64,000 nucleotides of DNA from an uncultured Acinetobacter sp. (GTDB taxonomy: Bacteria; Pseudomonadota; Gammaproteobacteria; Pseudomonadales; Moraxellaceae): assembly GCF_947626835.1 (NCBI RefSeq), contig NZ_CANQTS010000005.1, positions 1 through 64,000 on the forward strand. Direction: 5' to 3'. Under the pieces are notes generated by a model. It saw only the letters and a list, made by a program, of their open reading frames with translations, was not told the origin of the DNA and did not search any database. The position numbers were made by a program, and so were the translations under genes. Below are positions 11,728 to 24,119 of this stretch, one piece after another (the first letter of the stretch is position 1; every line of letters starts with the position of its first letter).

Positions 11728-12654
11728 TTAGCTACGTTGCTCGGCAAGTTGCTGTTTCATTTGGCTGATTAATTCATCTTTATCACGCCACACTTGTTGC
11801 AGCCATTGATGAAATTGCACACGAAATTCACGATCATTTTCATAATCACCGTCTAAAATCCAACTTGGCAACTCAATTTTGCGTAGATTCACTGCAATTT
11901 GTTGTACGTCCCCCAACCAAAATTCGCTGTATTCAGGCACTTTTTCATCATACACGATGGTCATATCCACTAAAGCATCGACCTCTTTGCCTAAGATTTT
12001 TAAGGCTAAGGCTAAACCACCAGCTTTGGGTTTAAGGAGATGTTTATATGGTGATTTTTGTGCAGTATGCTTGGCTTGGGTAAAACGAGTGCCTTCTACA
12101 TAGTTGAGTAAAGTAAACGGCTGACTGAGCAACTGTTCACAGGATTTACGTGCTTCTTCAATGTCGCGGTTTTTCAGCTCAGGATTTTTGGCAATTTGGG
12201 CTTTGCTATGCCGCTTCATCATAGGGAAGCCTAAAATTTTAAAAGCCTGCCCCACCAAAGGAATGAAAATCAGCTCCCATTTGGTAAAAAAGCGCGTTAA
12301 CGGCATACGGTTTAAACCAATATACTGATTGACTGTAGTATCGACCCAACTTTGATGATTACAAATCATCAAATAACGTCCTTGGGTGGTCAACTCAAGT
12401 GCAGGGTCCACTTGAATATCCCATTTTAATTCAGGCAATACCCGTTCAATCAGATGGTTGTTGACGTTAATCCAACTATTGGCAAGCTTCACATTGGTCT
12501 GATCAATGTGCGGTGACTTCTTGATCAGCTTGGTCAGACCTAAACCTAAAATGGGTGCTCCATGGACAAAGCTGTTAGTGGTCATCACTGAGGTTACAGT
12601 GAGCGCTTGCTGTACTTTTTTGAGTAATGACGTACGTGGCTGTGATTTGGGCAT
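11728..12654 (-). CDS. Lysophospholipid acyltransferase (PlsC-like); ORF extends to 12738 but MPKSQPRT is the more plausible start
   Basis: NHQSWVDT (HxxxxD-type) and NYVEGTRFT motifs. Confidence 0.8.
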   Translation of the reverse strand: MPKSQPRTSLLKKVQQALTVTSVMTTNSFVHGAPILGLGLTKLIKKSPHIDQTNVKLANSWINVNNHLIERVLPELKWDIQVDPALELTTQGRYLMICNHQSWVDTTVNQYIGLNRMPLTRFFTKWELIFIPLVGQAFKILGFPMMKRHSKAQIAKNPELKNRDIEEARKSCEQLLSQPFTLLNYVEGTRFTQAKHTAQKSPYKHLLKPKAGGLALALKILGKEVDALVDMTIVYDEKVPEYSEFWLGDVQQIAVNLRKIELPSWILDGDYENDREFRVQFHQWLQQVWRDKDELISQMKQQLAEQRS

Positions 12655-12894
12655 CGGTCGACCTATAAGCAAAGTGAAGGTACATGGTGCTGCACAATAT
12701 AAGGGCTGATGAAAAAAATACAAACTGTTGCTTGGCAACTATGGAGAAAACATGAGGAAAAATAGCCTAAATTCTCGATATATATTACATAATGTAAAAT
12801 AAGGCTTTATTATTAACAAAAAATCAATGTTACAAATTTGATTTTTATTCCATGATTCATCCAGATTAAAAAACATCAAACAAGGAGGCATGCA

Positions 12895-13527
12895 ATGCGT
12901 GCATTAGTCATTACAGCTGTAGCAGGGGCGTTGGCACTTACTGGTTGCCAAAGTATGGAATACGATAAAGCAGCACTTGGTACAGGCTTAGGCGCTCTAC
13001 TCGGTGCCGGCGTTGCTTACTCAAATGCTGACAAAGATAAAATGGGTCAAGCGGCTGCGATTGGTGCGGTACTTGGTGGTGGTGCAGGCTTACTTCTTGA
13101 TCGTAAAGAAAAGCGTTTAAAAGAAGAGTTAGCAGGTACAGGTATTGATGTTGGTCGTAACCAAGATGGTTCAATCAACCTTGTGATGCCATCGGTTACA
13201 TTTGCAACTAACTCTGCTGCCATTCAAGGTCAGTTCCAATCTGCGTTAAATGATGTTGCCAACGTATTACGTGAAGATGGTGCATCAAACAAGTTAGCGC
13301 TTGTGATTCATGGTCACACCGATAACACAGGTACAGATGCGGTCAATAACCCATTGTCACAAAACCGTGCTAACTCAGTGAAAAATTACCTTGCAGCTCA
13401 AGGTATTTCTGCAAGCCGCATGACAGCGCGTGGTTATGGTTCAACTTCACCAATCGCAGAAAACACAACTGCTGCGGGTCGTGAACAAAACCGCCGTGTA
13501 GAAATTACAGTTTACGAAACCAACTAA
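12895..13527 (+). CDS. OmpA-family lipoprotein (glycine-zipper plus OmpA C-terminal domain)
   Basis: Lipobox LALTGCQS; glycine-zipper GLGALLGAGVAY; OmpA motif HGHTDNTGTDAVNNPLSQNRANSVKNYLAAQGI. Confidence 0.92.
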   Translation: MRALVITAVAGALALTGCQSMEYDKAALGTGLGALLGAGVAYSNADKDKMGQAAAIGAVLGGGAGLLLDRKEKRLKEELAGTGIDVGRNQDGSINLVMPSVTFATNSAAIQGQFQSALNDVANVLREDGASNKLALVIHGHTDNTGTDAVNNPLSQNRANSVKNYLAAQGISASRMTARGYGSTSPIAENTTAAGREQNRRVEITVYETN

Positions 13528-13544
13528 GTTGTCGTAAATAAAAA

Positions 13545-13571
13545 AGAAACCACCTTCGGGTGGTTTTTTTA
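13545..13571 (+). terminator. Terminator after OmpA-family gene
   Basis: aaaccaccttcgggtggttttttt. Confidence 0.88.
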
Positions 13572-13652
13572 TGAGTAATGGGCAATTTTTTTGATTAGGC
13601 AATCGAGTGGTTGATGACTATAATCAGGCCTTAAATCTAAAGAGGATGGAAT

Positions 13653-15689
13653 ATGTCGACCGCAAGTCAGCTCAACGACAAGCAACTTGAAGCCATGAAA
13701 TACACTCAAGGACCCTTGTTAGTACTTGCAGGGGCAGGTTCAGGTAAAACCTCGGTGATTACCCGTAAAATCGCGTATTTGGTGCAGCATTGTGGTATTC
13801 CCGCTTATAAAATTACCGCCATGACCTTTACCAACAAAGCGGCACGTGAAATGAAAGAGCGTGTTTCTAAATTGTTGTCGCGTGAGGAATCTAAAGGTTT
13901 ATCGGTATCGACTTTCCATACCTTTGGTTTAAACCTGTTGCGTTTAGAGCTCAAACATACGCCACTGAAAAACAATTTTTCCATTTTAGATGCCGATGAT
14001 TGTAAGCGTATCTTAATGGATTTGATGCATCGTGATAATCTATCCGGTGCAGAGAGTAAGGATTTAATTGCCAAAGCCATGAAGAAAATTTCCGATTGGA
14101 AAAATGATCTGATTGCACCCGAGCAAGCGCATACTACCTGTGAAACCCAAGAAGATGTACAGTTTGCCCATTTGTATCAATTGTATGAGCGCAATTTACG
14201 TGCCTATAACGCCGTAGATTTTGACGATTTAATTGTCATGCCCACCCGTTTATTGCAAGACAATGCTGAAGTGCGCGATAAATGGCAAAACCGTGTGCGT
14301 TATTTATTGGTGGATGAATATCAAGACACCAACACGGCGCAGTATATTTTGGTCAAATTACTGGTGGGGGTGATGGGCCAATTTACCGCGGTGGGTGATG
14401 ATGACCAATCGATCTACGCATGGCGCGGCGCGAAACCTGAAAACATGGCACAGCTCAAAGAAGATTTTCACAATTTAAAAGTGATTAAGCTTGAACAAAA
14501 CTATCGTTCAACCAGCCGTATTTTAAAAGCCGCCAACTCAGTGATTGAAAACAATCCGCATATTTTTGATAAAAAATTATGGTCGGATAAAGGTCATGGC
14601 GAAGAGATTCGGGTCATTACCTGTCGTAATGACGATGATGAAGCAGAACGTGTGGTCAAAGATTTACTCACCCATAAACTGATGCAAGGTAAATCTTGGA
14701 AAGATTATGCGATTTTGTATCGTGGTAACTTCCAAGCACGGGTGCTTGAAACCCAACTGCGCCAAATGCAAATTCCGTATAAATTGTCGGGCGGTCAGTC
14801 GTTCTTCGCGCGTGCTGAAATTAAAGACGTGATGAGTTATTTGCGCTTAATCATTAACCCTGAAGATGACAGTGCATTTTTACGTATTATTAATACCCCA
14901 AAACGTGCTATTGGTCCTGTCACTTTAGAAAAATTGGGTTTATTTGCGCAAGAAACCAATCAATCTTTATTGGCTTCAGCAGGTGATCAGCGTTTAAGTT
15001 TATCTTTACCTAAAAAAGCCACCTCCCAGTTGCTTGAGTTCTATGAGTTTTTAGACGGCTTTACCCGTAACTTGCTTGAAGATGATGAGCCCGTGCCGAT
15101 TATTCGTCAAATGATGAATGAAGCCGGTTATATCGACTATGTAAAAGAGCAAGCTGCGACCCCTGCGCAAGAAAAAACCAAGCTGGATAACATTGAAGTG
15201 CTGTATAGCAGTATTCAAAGTTTGATTAATCGTGCCGAAGATGTCGATGAGAAAAACATTGAAAGTGTGATTCGTAAAATGGTGCTGCTGGATATGTTGG
15301 AACAACAACAAGAAGAGCAAGACACCGATAAAGTCAATTTAATGACCTTACATGCGGCTAAAGGCTTAGAGTTCCCATATGTCTATATGATTGGTTTAGA
15401 AGAAGAAATTCTGCCACATAAAAACTCAATTGCCGCAGAAACTGTCGAAGAAGAGCGTCGTTTGATGTATGTGGGCATTACCCGTGCGCGTCAGGGGTTA
15501 ACGCTGACCTTAGCTGAGCAGCGTAAAGCCGGTGGTCAAATGAAACAAATGACGCCAAGCCGTTTCTTAGATGAATTACCGCAAGACGATTTAGACTGGT
15601 TAGGGCGTAAAAAGAAAGCCAGCAATATTGACCCGAAATTGCAAGCGCAACATTATTTGGAAAATTTACGTGCGCTGATTAAGCGCTAA
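13653..15689 (+). CDS. rep: ATP-dependent DNA helicase Rep (UvrD/Rep family)
   Basis: LVLAGAGSGKTSVITRKIAYL, VDEYQDTNTAQY, DDDQSIYAWRGAKPENM, TLHAAKGLEFPYVYMIGLEEEILPH. Confidence 0.95.
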   Translation: MSTASQLNDKQLEAMKYTQGPLLVLAGAGSGKTSVITRKIAYLVQHCGIPAYKITAMTFTNKAAREMKERVSKLLSREESKGLSVSTFHTFGLNLLRLELKHTPLKNNFSILDADDCKRILMDLMHRDNLSGAESKDLIAKAMKKISDWKNDLIAPEQAHTTCETQEDVQFAHLYQLYERNLRAYNAVDFDDLIVMPTRLLQDNAEVRDKWQNRVRYLLVDEYQDTNTAQYILVKLLVGVMGQFTAVGDDDQSIYAWRGAKPENMAQLKEDFHNLKVIKLEQNYRSTSRILKAANSVIENNPHIFDKKLWSDKGHGEEIRVITCRNDDDEAERVVKDLLTHKLMQGKSWKDYAILYRGNFQARVLETQLRQMQIPYKLSGGQSFFARAEIKDVMSYLRLIINPEDDSAFLRIINTPKRAIGPVTLEKLGLFAQETNQSLLASAGDQRLSLSLPKKATSQLLEFYEFLDGFTRNLLEDDEPVPIIRQMMNEAGYIDYVKEQAATPAQEKTKLDNIEVLYSSIQSLINRAEDVDEKNIESVIRKMVLLDMLEQQQEEQDTDKVNLMTLHAAKGLEFPYVYMIGLEEEILPHKNSIAAETVEEERRLMYVGITRARQGLTLTLAEQRKAGGQMKQMTPSRFLDELPQDDLDWLGRKKKASNIDPKLQAQHYLENLRALIKR

Positions 15690-15705
15690 ATTTGATTGAT
15701 TAGGA

Positions 15706-16164
15706 ATGTACATGAAAGTTCAAGTTAAAGTATTAGATTCACGTTTAGGCAATGAATGGCCAATGCCAAGTTATGCCACACAAGGTTCAGCGGGTCTCGA
15801 TTTACGCGCATGCGTATCTGAAACCACAGTGATTGAACCGGGTCAAACTGTATTGGTTAAAACCGGTTTATCCATTTATATTGAAGATGTGAATTTTGCT
15901 GGTTTAATCTTGCCGCGTTCAGGTTTAGGGCATAAACACGGCATTGTATTAGGTAATTTGGTTGGTTTAATTGATTCAGATTATCAAGGTGAACTTATGG
16001 TTTCGGTTTGGAACCGGAGTCAAACTGCATTTAGCTTAGAGCCGGGCGAGCGTTTAGCACAATATGTATTGGTGCCTGTAGTACAAGCACAATTTGAAAT
16101 GGTGGATGAGTTTGTGGCCACAGAACGTGGTGCAGGTGGTTTTGGACATACTGGTCAAAACTAA
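15706..16164 (+). CDS. dut: dUTP diphosphatase
   Basis: [48 protein letters not shown] motifs. Confidence 0.96.
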   Translation: MYMKVQVKVLDSRLGNEWPMPSYATQGSAGLDLRACVSETTVIEPGQTVLVKTGLSIYIEDVNFAGLILPRSGLGHKHGIVLGNLVGLIDSDYQGELMVSVWNRSQTAFSLEPGERLAQYVLVPVVQAQFEMVDEFVATERGAGGFGHTGQN

Positions 16165-16358
16165 AGCATCTTGCATGGATAGATAAAGCCTATTCATTAG
16201 GCTTTATCGCTTTTTTGTTGAAAAAATTGCATAAATATATTAAAAGCTCACTCAAGGTTCTTCGTTTACCCAAAGATAAAGATAACTGCAAAAACCTGCC
16301 TATTTGTGTGAAATGTACAACACTTTGTATGTTTTATTGCCTAGATCAATGATTAAAA

Positions 16359-18711
<2,353 letters not shown>

Positions 18712-18713
18712 AT

Positions 18714-18742
18714 TAAAAGCCTCCTAAATGGAGGTTTTTTTA
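18714..18742 (+). terminator. Terminator after argB
   Basis: aaaagcctcctaaatggaggttttttt. Confidence 0.85.
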
Positions 18743-18838
18743 TGCCACCTCATGCAAGCCTAACAACCCGAGCTAGATTTGAAAAGCCCATTTAACTCAT
18801 GCACAATAAGCCATTATTTATGCCCATGAGAAAGAATT

Positions 18839-19687
18839 ATGTGTCAACTGCTCGGAATGAACTGCGCAACTCCAACGGATATTACTTTCTCATTTCGTGG
18901 CTTTTCACAACGTGCAGGGATTACCTCCGATCATTGTGATGGTTTTGGCATCGCCTTTTTTGAAGACAAAGCCTGTCGTTTATTTGTCGATAATCAATCT
19001 GCAGTTGAATCGCCGATTGCTGAGTTAATTCGTAATTACCCCATTAAATCACGCAATGTGATTGCGCATATTCGTAAAGCCACACAAGGCAAAATTAATC
19101 TAGAAAATTCACATCCCTTTAGCCGTGAACTTTGGGGGAGACAGTGGATTTTTGCACATAATGGCGACCTTCATGATTTTGATCCGCCATTAAGTGGACG
19201 TTTTACCCCTGTGGGCAATACCGACAGTGAGCGTGCTTTTTGCTATTTATTAGAACAATTGGTGAAGCGCTTTGGTTATGAAGAACCGAGTTTAGCGCAA
19301 ATTTTTGATTTGCTGGTCGAGATTTCGCCAAGCATTGCCGAGCATGGCACGTTTAATTTTTGCCTATCGAATGGTCAAGCTTTATTTGCGTATAACATTA
19401 CCAAATTGCATTGGTTGGTACGCGAATATCCATTTAAACCTGCACAATTGATTGACCTTGATGTCGAAGTCGATTTTAGTCAAGTCACGACCCCTGAAGA
19501 TCGTGTGGCAGTCATTACCACTGAACCTTTGACTCAAAATGAGACATGGTGTGCTTTTAAACCCGGTCAGATGATTTTATTCAAAGATGGTCAGCCAATT
19601 AAAGATGAAATCACATTTATTGCACGTTTAGAGCGAGAGCGCATAAATCCAAGCTTAAAACGCATAACTAAAGCAGATCAGTATTAA
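18839..19687 (+). CDS. Class II glutamine amidotransferase (YafJ-like)
   Basis: MCQLLGMNCATPTDITFSFRGF N-terminal Cys; HIRKATQGK and FAHNGDL motifs. Confidence 0.9.
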   Translation: MCQLLGMNCATPTDITFSFRGFSQRAGITSDHCDGFGIAFFEDKACRLFVDNQSAVESPIAELIRNYPIKSRNVIAHIRKATQGKINLENSHPFSRELWGRQWIFAHNGDLHDFDPPLSGRFTPVGNTDSERAFCYLLEQLVKRFGYEEPSLAQIFDLLVEISPSIAEHGTFNFCLSNGQALFAYNITKLHWLVREYPFKPAQLIDLDVEVDFSQVTTPEDRVAVITTEPLTQNETWCAFKPGQMILFKDGQPIKDEITFIARLERERINPSLKRITKADQY

Positions 19688-19943
19688 GCAATGCGATCAA
19701 GTTGGTGTTTTAATATGCCAACTTGATATTCTTAAAATAAAATAAAAATAATGTTAAATATAAATTGGTTAAAAAATATCTGACCTTTTTAGTTGGCTTA
19801 AAATAATTTTTATATGTTAATCATATATTTAAGTGAATAAAACCCCTTTTTATATAATCCCTAGTAAATCAGTTTATTTTTATTCTAGTCAATTCAATAT
19901 ATGATCAATTTTAACGAATTTGGGGATACCGATAGGTAGTCGT

Positions 19944-20399
19944 ATGAAAATGAGATGGATTCCAGAATATAATACTGGCATTGATGTGATTGACGAACAA
20001 CACCGCCGCATTCTCGACTACATTAACGAGATTGATAGCATTGGCGCCAATACGGATCGTGCACGTATTCGTTCAATCTTAAATAATATTATTGATTACA
20101 CACAGTCACATTTTACCTTTGAAGAATCTTTACAAGAAGAAGCAGGTTACAAATACCGTGTGCCACACAAGCGTGTGCATGATTTATTTATTAAGAAGAT
20201 TGAAAGCTACCGTGATCGTTATGAACAAGGTGAAGCAATTGAATCTGAATTGCACGAAATTCTATCAAAATGGCTGATCAATCATATTCAACATGATGAT
20301 GCTGATTATGTCGGTGCAGTCAAAGAAAATATGATGGGTATTATTAAAGAAAAAGAGAAGAAAAAAGGTAAAAATTGGTTTGCACGTTTTTTCTCGTAA
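19944..20399 (+). CDS. Bacteriohemerythrin (start reassigned to MKMRWIPEY)
   Basis: DVIDEQHRRILDYIN, HFTFEESLQEE, HKRVHDLF, HIQHDDADY iron-ligand pattern. Confidence 0.92.
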   Translation: MKMRWIPEYNTGIDVIDEQHRRILDYINEIDSIGANTDRARIRSILNNIIDYTQSHFTFEESLQEEAGYKYRVPHKRVHDLFIKKIESYRDRYEQGEAIESELHEILSKWLINHIQHDDADYVGAVKENMMGIIKEKEKKKGKNWFARFFS

Positions 20400-20547
20400 A
20401 ACCTTAACGCGATAAAAATAAAGCAAAACTATAAGTCTTTCAGCCGAGCAAATCATCTTGAGGTGGTTTGCTTTTTCTTTGTTTGGGTTTTGCTTTTTGG
20501 TCATGACATCGGCAAAATAGCGCTAGATTTTATATTAGGAAAGCATT

Positions 20548-21624
20548 ATGCAGGACAATGCGATGTCTCGATGGCTATCCCCGCTGATGGCATTTTGTTT
20601 ATCGTTTATTATTATTGCGACATTAGCCCCGATTTTAGGCATTGGTGCTGAGCGTCAATTAGATTTTTGGTTGTTGTGGTTAGGCACCATGGTGATTTTG
20701 GCTTTGCCGATTACCTATATGGAAGTGGCATTAGCAAAGCGTAGCCGTTCAACAGCACTAAATGCTTTATCTAGCCTCACCCGTGATGCTGATGCACAAG
20801 CACATTGGCGTGTGGTGGGGTGGTTGGCTGTGGTGTTTATGCCATTTTTAGCTGGTGGTATGTTATTTAATGCCTCAAGTATGCTTGAGGGGCTGGCATT
20901 GCCGCAGCTTGCTTTATTTGCAGCTTTAGCAGTTGCTGCATTGCTTTTATCAGTTGCGCCACGCCTTGTGATGGTTGGGCTGACTTTACTGGCTGTGTTG
21001 GCATCCTTAGGCTTGTCTATTGTACTGGGTGAGCGCTTACCGACATGGCAAGTCACTGCACTTGAATTTAGTGAGTGGGGTGCTGCAACGGTATTGGCTT
21101 TAGTAGCCAGTGGTTTAGGACTTGGGGTGTATTCTCAGGTCAGTTTAAATCAAGTCAAACACAGTGATGCTGCAAGCTCAACTGTATTGCCTGTATGGAT
21201 TGCACAATTGTTGGCTGTGGTGGCATTTGGTTTCTTTATTGCCAATACCCAAATTCCAGCGCTGGTGTTTGTGGTCAGTGTGGTTACAGGTTCAGCGTTG
21301 TTAATCAATTTAGCGCGTCAGCAATTGGCTGAACGTCAATTGCCAGCTTTAATTCAATGGGCTATCTTGGCGGTGGCTGTGTTGGTTTGGGCGATTCCAA
21401 TGGCAGCTGGTGTATTGAATGTGCTGCTCTTGCTTTGGGGCTTAATCATCTGCTTGATTTATGCCATCTTTGCCGGTTGGATCATGAAGATTAGCCATTT
21501 ACGTAAGGCTTTAAATTTTGGCAGTGAAGCCATGTATAACCTTTGGCGTGTGGCTATGCGTATTGTGTTGCCTTTATCCATTGTAATCGCCATCATTAGC
21601 GTGCTTGGAAAAGTACTGTCATGA
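20548..21624 (+). CDS. Multi-spanning membrane protein, sodium-dependent transporter-like
   Basis: Many hydrophobic segments; translationally overlaps the following RnfH-like ORF. Confidence 0.6.
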   Translation: MQDNAMSRWLSPLMAFCLSFIIIATLAPILGIGAERQLDFWLLWLGTMVILALPITYMEVALAKRSRSTALNALSSLTRDADAQAHWRVVGWLAVVFMPFLAGGMLFNASSMLEGLALPQLALFAALAVAALLLSVAPRLVMVGLTLLAVLASLGLSIVLGERLPTWQVTALEFSEWGAATVLALVASGLGLGVYSQVSLNQVKHSDAASSTVLPVWIAQLLAVVAFGFFIANTQIPALVFVVSVVTGSALLINLARQQLAERQLPALIQWAILAVAVLVWAIPMAAGVLNVLLLLWGLIICLIYAIFAGWIMKISHLRKALNFGSEAMYNLWRVAMRIVLPLSIVIAIISVLGKVLS

Positions 21625-21929
21625 GCCAAGGCAAAGTGTGGGTGGCGTATGCTGGCTTAGACGCACAATTTCATGTGGCTTTAGATTTTGTTGAGGGGAT
21701 GACGGCCAAGCAAGCGATTGCTCAAAGTCAATTGGCAACTAAAACTCAATTGCCTGAGCCATTAATGATTGGTATTTTTGGACAAAAGGTCGATCTAGAA
21801 CAGTTATTACAGGTTGGAGATCGGGTTGAAATTTATCGTGCTTTAACCATTAATCCTAAAGATATCCGCCGTAAGCGTGCGGCACAAAATCCGGTAGGCA
21901 TTTATGGTCGTGGCAATCGGCATAAATGA
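21621..21929 (+). CDS. rnfH: RnfH family ubiquitin-like protein
   Basis: FHVALDFVEGMTAKQAIAQS...IGIFGQKVDLEQLLQVGDRVEIYRALTINPKDIRRKRA. Confidence 0.88.
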   Translation: MSQGKVWVAYAGLDAQFHVALDFVEGMTAKQAIAQSQLATKTQLPEPLMIGIFGQKVDLEQLLQVGDRVEIYRALTINPKDIRRKRAAQNPVGIYGRGNRHK

Positions 21930-21930
21930 A

Positions 21931-21962
21931 AAAAAAGAAACCCCTTAAATAGGGGTTTCTTT
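21931..21962. terminator. Bidirectional terminator between rnfH and bamE
   Basis: aaaaaagaaaccccttaaataggggtttctttt. Confidence 0.87.
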
Positions 21963-21975
21963 TGAGCTGAAGATT

Positions 21976-22374
21976 TTATAGTGGCGGCGCAGTTAAAATG
22001 GCTTCTTTTGACGCAGGTAAACCCGGTTGAGTTGTCGGAATAGTCTCTAAACCTTCAATTTTTTCAACAATACCACTGTTATTAAAGTAGATTTTTAGAT
22101 GCTGACCCGAAGCCGCTGAAATCTTGGCTTTTTTAGCATTGGTGCCTGGAATGTAGTTGTAAATATAGTCCCAACGCAATGGATTCATTGGATCAGTCAC
22201 AGTTGGGCTGCCCAATAAGAAGCGCACCTGTTGATGACTCATACCGACTTGGATTTTAGCAGCTTGTGCTTGAGTCAATGGTGTTCCTTGAGGAATATCG
22301 ACTTTGTAGACACCCAAAGTTGAACACCCTGCAAGTACGGAAGAGACGAACAACGTCAACATAATTTTTTGCAT
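21976..22374 (-). CDS. bamE: Outer membrane assembly lipoprotein BamE (SmpA/OmlA)
   Basis: Lipobox SVLAGCST; VGMSHQQVRFLLGSPTVTDPMNPLRWDYIY. Confidence 0.93.
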   Translation of the reverse strand: MQKIMLTLFVSSVLAGCSTLGVYKVDIPQGTPLTQAQAAKIQVGMSHQQVRFLLGSPTVTDPMNPLRWDYIYNYIPGTNAKKAKISAASGQHLKIYFNNSGIVEKIEGLETIPTTQPGLPASKEAILTAPPL

Positions 22375-22486
22375 TTTGCTACACTATCCCAAATTATTTA
22401 TGATGCATTTGATCTGGTCATAGATCATACTGCATCTTATCTTTATTGCCTATTGCAACTTTGATTTTGTTGAGAGACCTTTTTTC

Positions 22487-22924
22487 ATGCCTATTTCCAA
22501 CCAAGATTTACGTAAAGCTGGACTGAAAGTTACCCTTCCGCGCATTAAAATTTTAGAACTATTAGAAAATTCAAAACAACATCATCTAAGCGCAGAAGAC
22601 ATTTATAAAACTTTACTTGAACAGGGTGAAGATGTCGGTTTAGCAACCGTATATCGTGTGTTAACTCAGTTTGAAGCAGCAGGAATTATTCAACGTCATC
22701 ATTTTGAAAATAACCATTCTGTTTTTGAAATTATGCAAGATGATCATCACGATCATTTGGTTTGTCAAAATTGCAACAAAGTGGTTGAATTTAGCAATGA
22801 CGTGATTGAGCACGAGCAACATGAAGTGGCCAAAAAATTCGGCTTTGAATTAACTGGTCATTCTCTGAATTTATATGGCTATTGTGATTCAAAAGAATGC
22901 CAAGATGCATTTCGTAAGAAATAA
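22487..22924 (+). CDS. fur: Ferric uptake regulator
   Basis: LRKAGLKVTLPRIKILELL, HHLSAEDIYKTL, DDHHDHLVCQNCNKVVEF. Confidence 0.96.
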   Translation: MPISNQDLRKAGLKVTLPRIKILELLENSKQHHLSAEDIYKTLLEQGEDVGLATVYRVLTQFEAAGIIQRHHFENNHSVFEIMQDDHHDHLVCQNCNKVVEFSNDVIEHEQHEVAKKFGFELTGHSLNLYGYCDSKECQDAFRKK

Positions 22925-22932
22925 GTAGTATT

Positions 22933-22964
22933 AAAAAAGGCTTATCCATGATAAGCCTTTTTTC
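22933..22964. terminator. Bidirectional terminator between fur and pilU
   Basis: aaaaaaggcttatccatgataagcctttttt. Confidence 0.87.
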
Positions 22965-22972
22965 TTAGGTCT

Positions 22973-24094
22973 TTAGTGCGAATCAAAGGTAATATTTTTA
23001 CCTGCATGCATGAGGCCGGCAGCACCTTCTTCTGAAAGTTTAATTTGCAAACGTAAATCATTAGGAGAATCGGCGTGTTTTAAGGCTTCATCATAGCTAA
23101 TAATTTCGGCTTTATATAAATCAAACAAGGCTTGGTCAAAGGTCTGCATACCCAATTCAGTTGAGCGCTTCATCAGTTCTTTGATCTTATGGACATGACC
23201 TTCGCGAATTAAATCTGCAACCAATGGTGTATTAATCAGCACTTCAATCGCAGCAGCACGACGAGATTTACCATCAATGGTAGGTACCAATTGCTGAGCA
23301 ACAATGCCTCTAAGATTTAAAGATAAATCCATAAAGACTTGATTTTGGCGGTCACCATCAAAGAAATGCACAATGCGATCGAGGGCTTGGTTGGCATTGT
23401 TGGCATGCAAAGTGGCAAAAACCAAATGACCGGTTTCAGCAAAGGCAATGGCATAGTCCATGGTTTCGCGTGAACGAATCTCACCAATTAAAATCACATC
23501 GGGGGCTTGGCGCAGCGTGTTTTTCAGCGCCACTTCAAAGCTTTCGGTATCAATGCCGACTTCACGTTGTGTGACAATACAGCCTTGATGTTGATGCACA
23601 AACTCAATGGGGTCTTCAATGGTAATGATATGACCTTTGGAGTTTTTATTACGATAACCAATGAGTGAGGCTAACGAAGTTGATTTACCTGTACCCGTTG
23701 CCCCGACAAAAATCACAATGCCACGTTTGAGCATGGCTAATTCTTTAAGTATTGGCGGCAGTTTAAGCTCATCAATGCTTGGAATCACCGTTTCAATACG
23801 ACGCAACACCATGGCAGGTTCATCACGTTGTTGAAAAGCACTGACACGAAAACGTGCGCTACGCTCTTGATTGGTAATGGCAAAGTTACATTCACGAGTA
23901 CGGTTAAATTCTTCGCGTTGGCGTGGTGACATAATTGACAACACCAATTGTTCAATAATTTCACCATTGAGTTTGGTTTTAGCAACAGGGACAATTTCAC
24001 CATTAATTTTCATTGAAGGTTCAATGTCGGCGGTGATAAACATATCTGAAGCTTTTTGCTCAATCATTAGATTGAGTAAATCATTAAATTTCAT
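22973..24094 (-). CDS. pilU: Twitching motility ATPase PilU
   Basis: FVGATGTGKSTSLASLIGYRN, ITIEDPIEFVHQHQGCIVTQREVG, downstream of pilT. Confidence 0.93.
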   Translation of the reverse strand: MKFNDLLNLMIEQKASDMFITADIEPSMKINGEIVPVAKTKLNGEIIEQLVLSIMSPRQREEFNRTRECNFAITNQERSARFRVSAFQQRDEPAMVLRRIETVIPSIDELKLPPILKELAMLKRGIVIFVGATGTGKSTSLASLIGYRNKNSKGHIITIEDPIEFVHQHQGCIVTQREVGIDTESFEVALKNTLRQAPDVILIGEIRSRETMDYAIAFAETGHLVFATLHANNANQALDRIVHFFDGDRQNQVFMDLSLNLRGIVAQQLVPTIDGKSRRAAAIEVLINTPLVADLIREGHVHKIKELMKRSTELGMQTFDQALFDLYKAEIISYDEALKHADSPNDLRLQIKLSEEGAAGLMHAGKNITFDSH

Positions 24095-24119
24095 TGCCTT
24101 GTCCTAATTATTATTAAAA

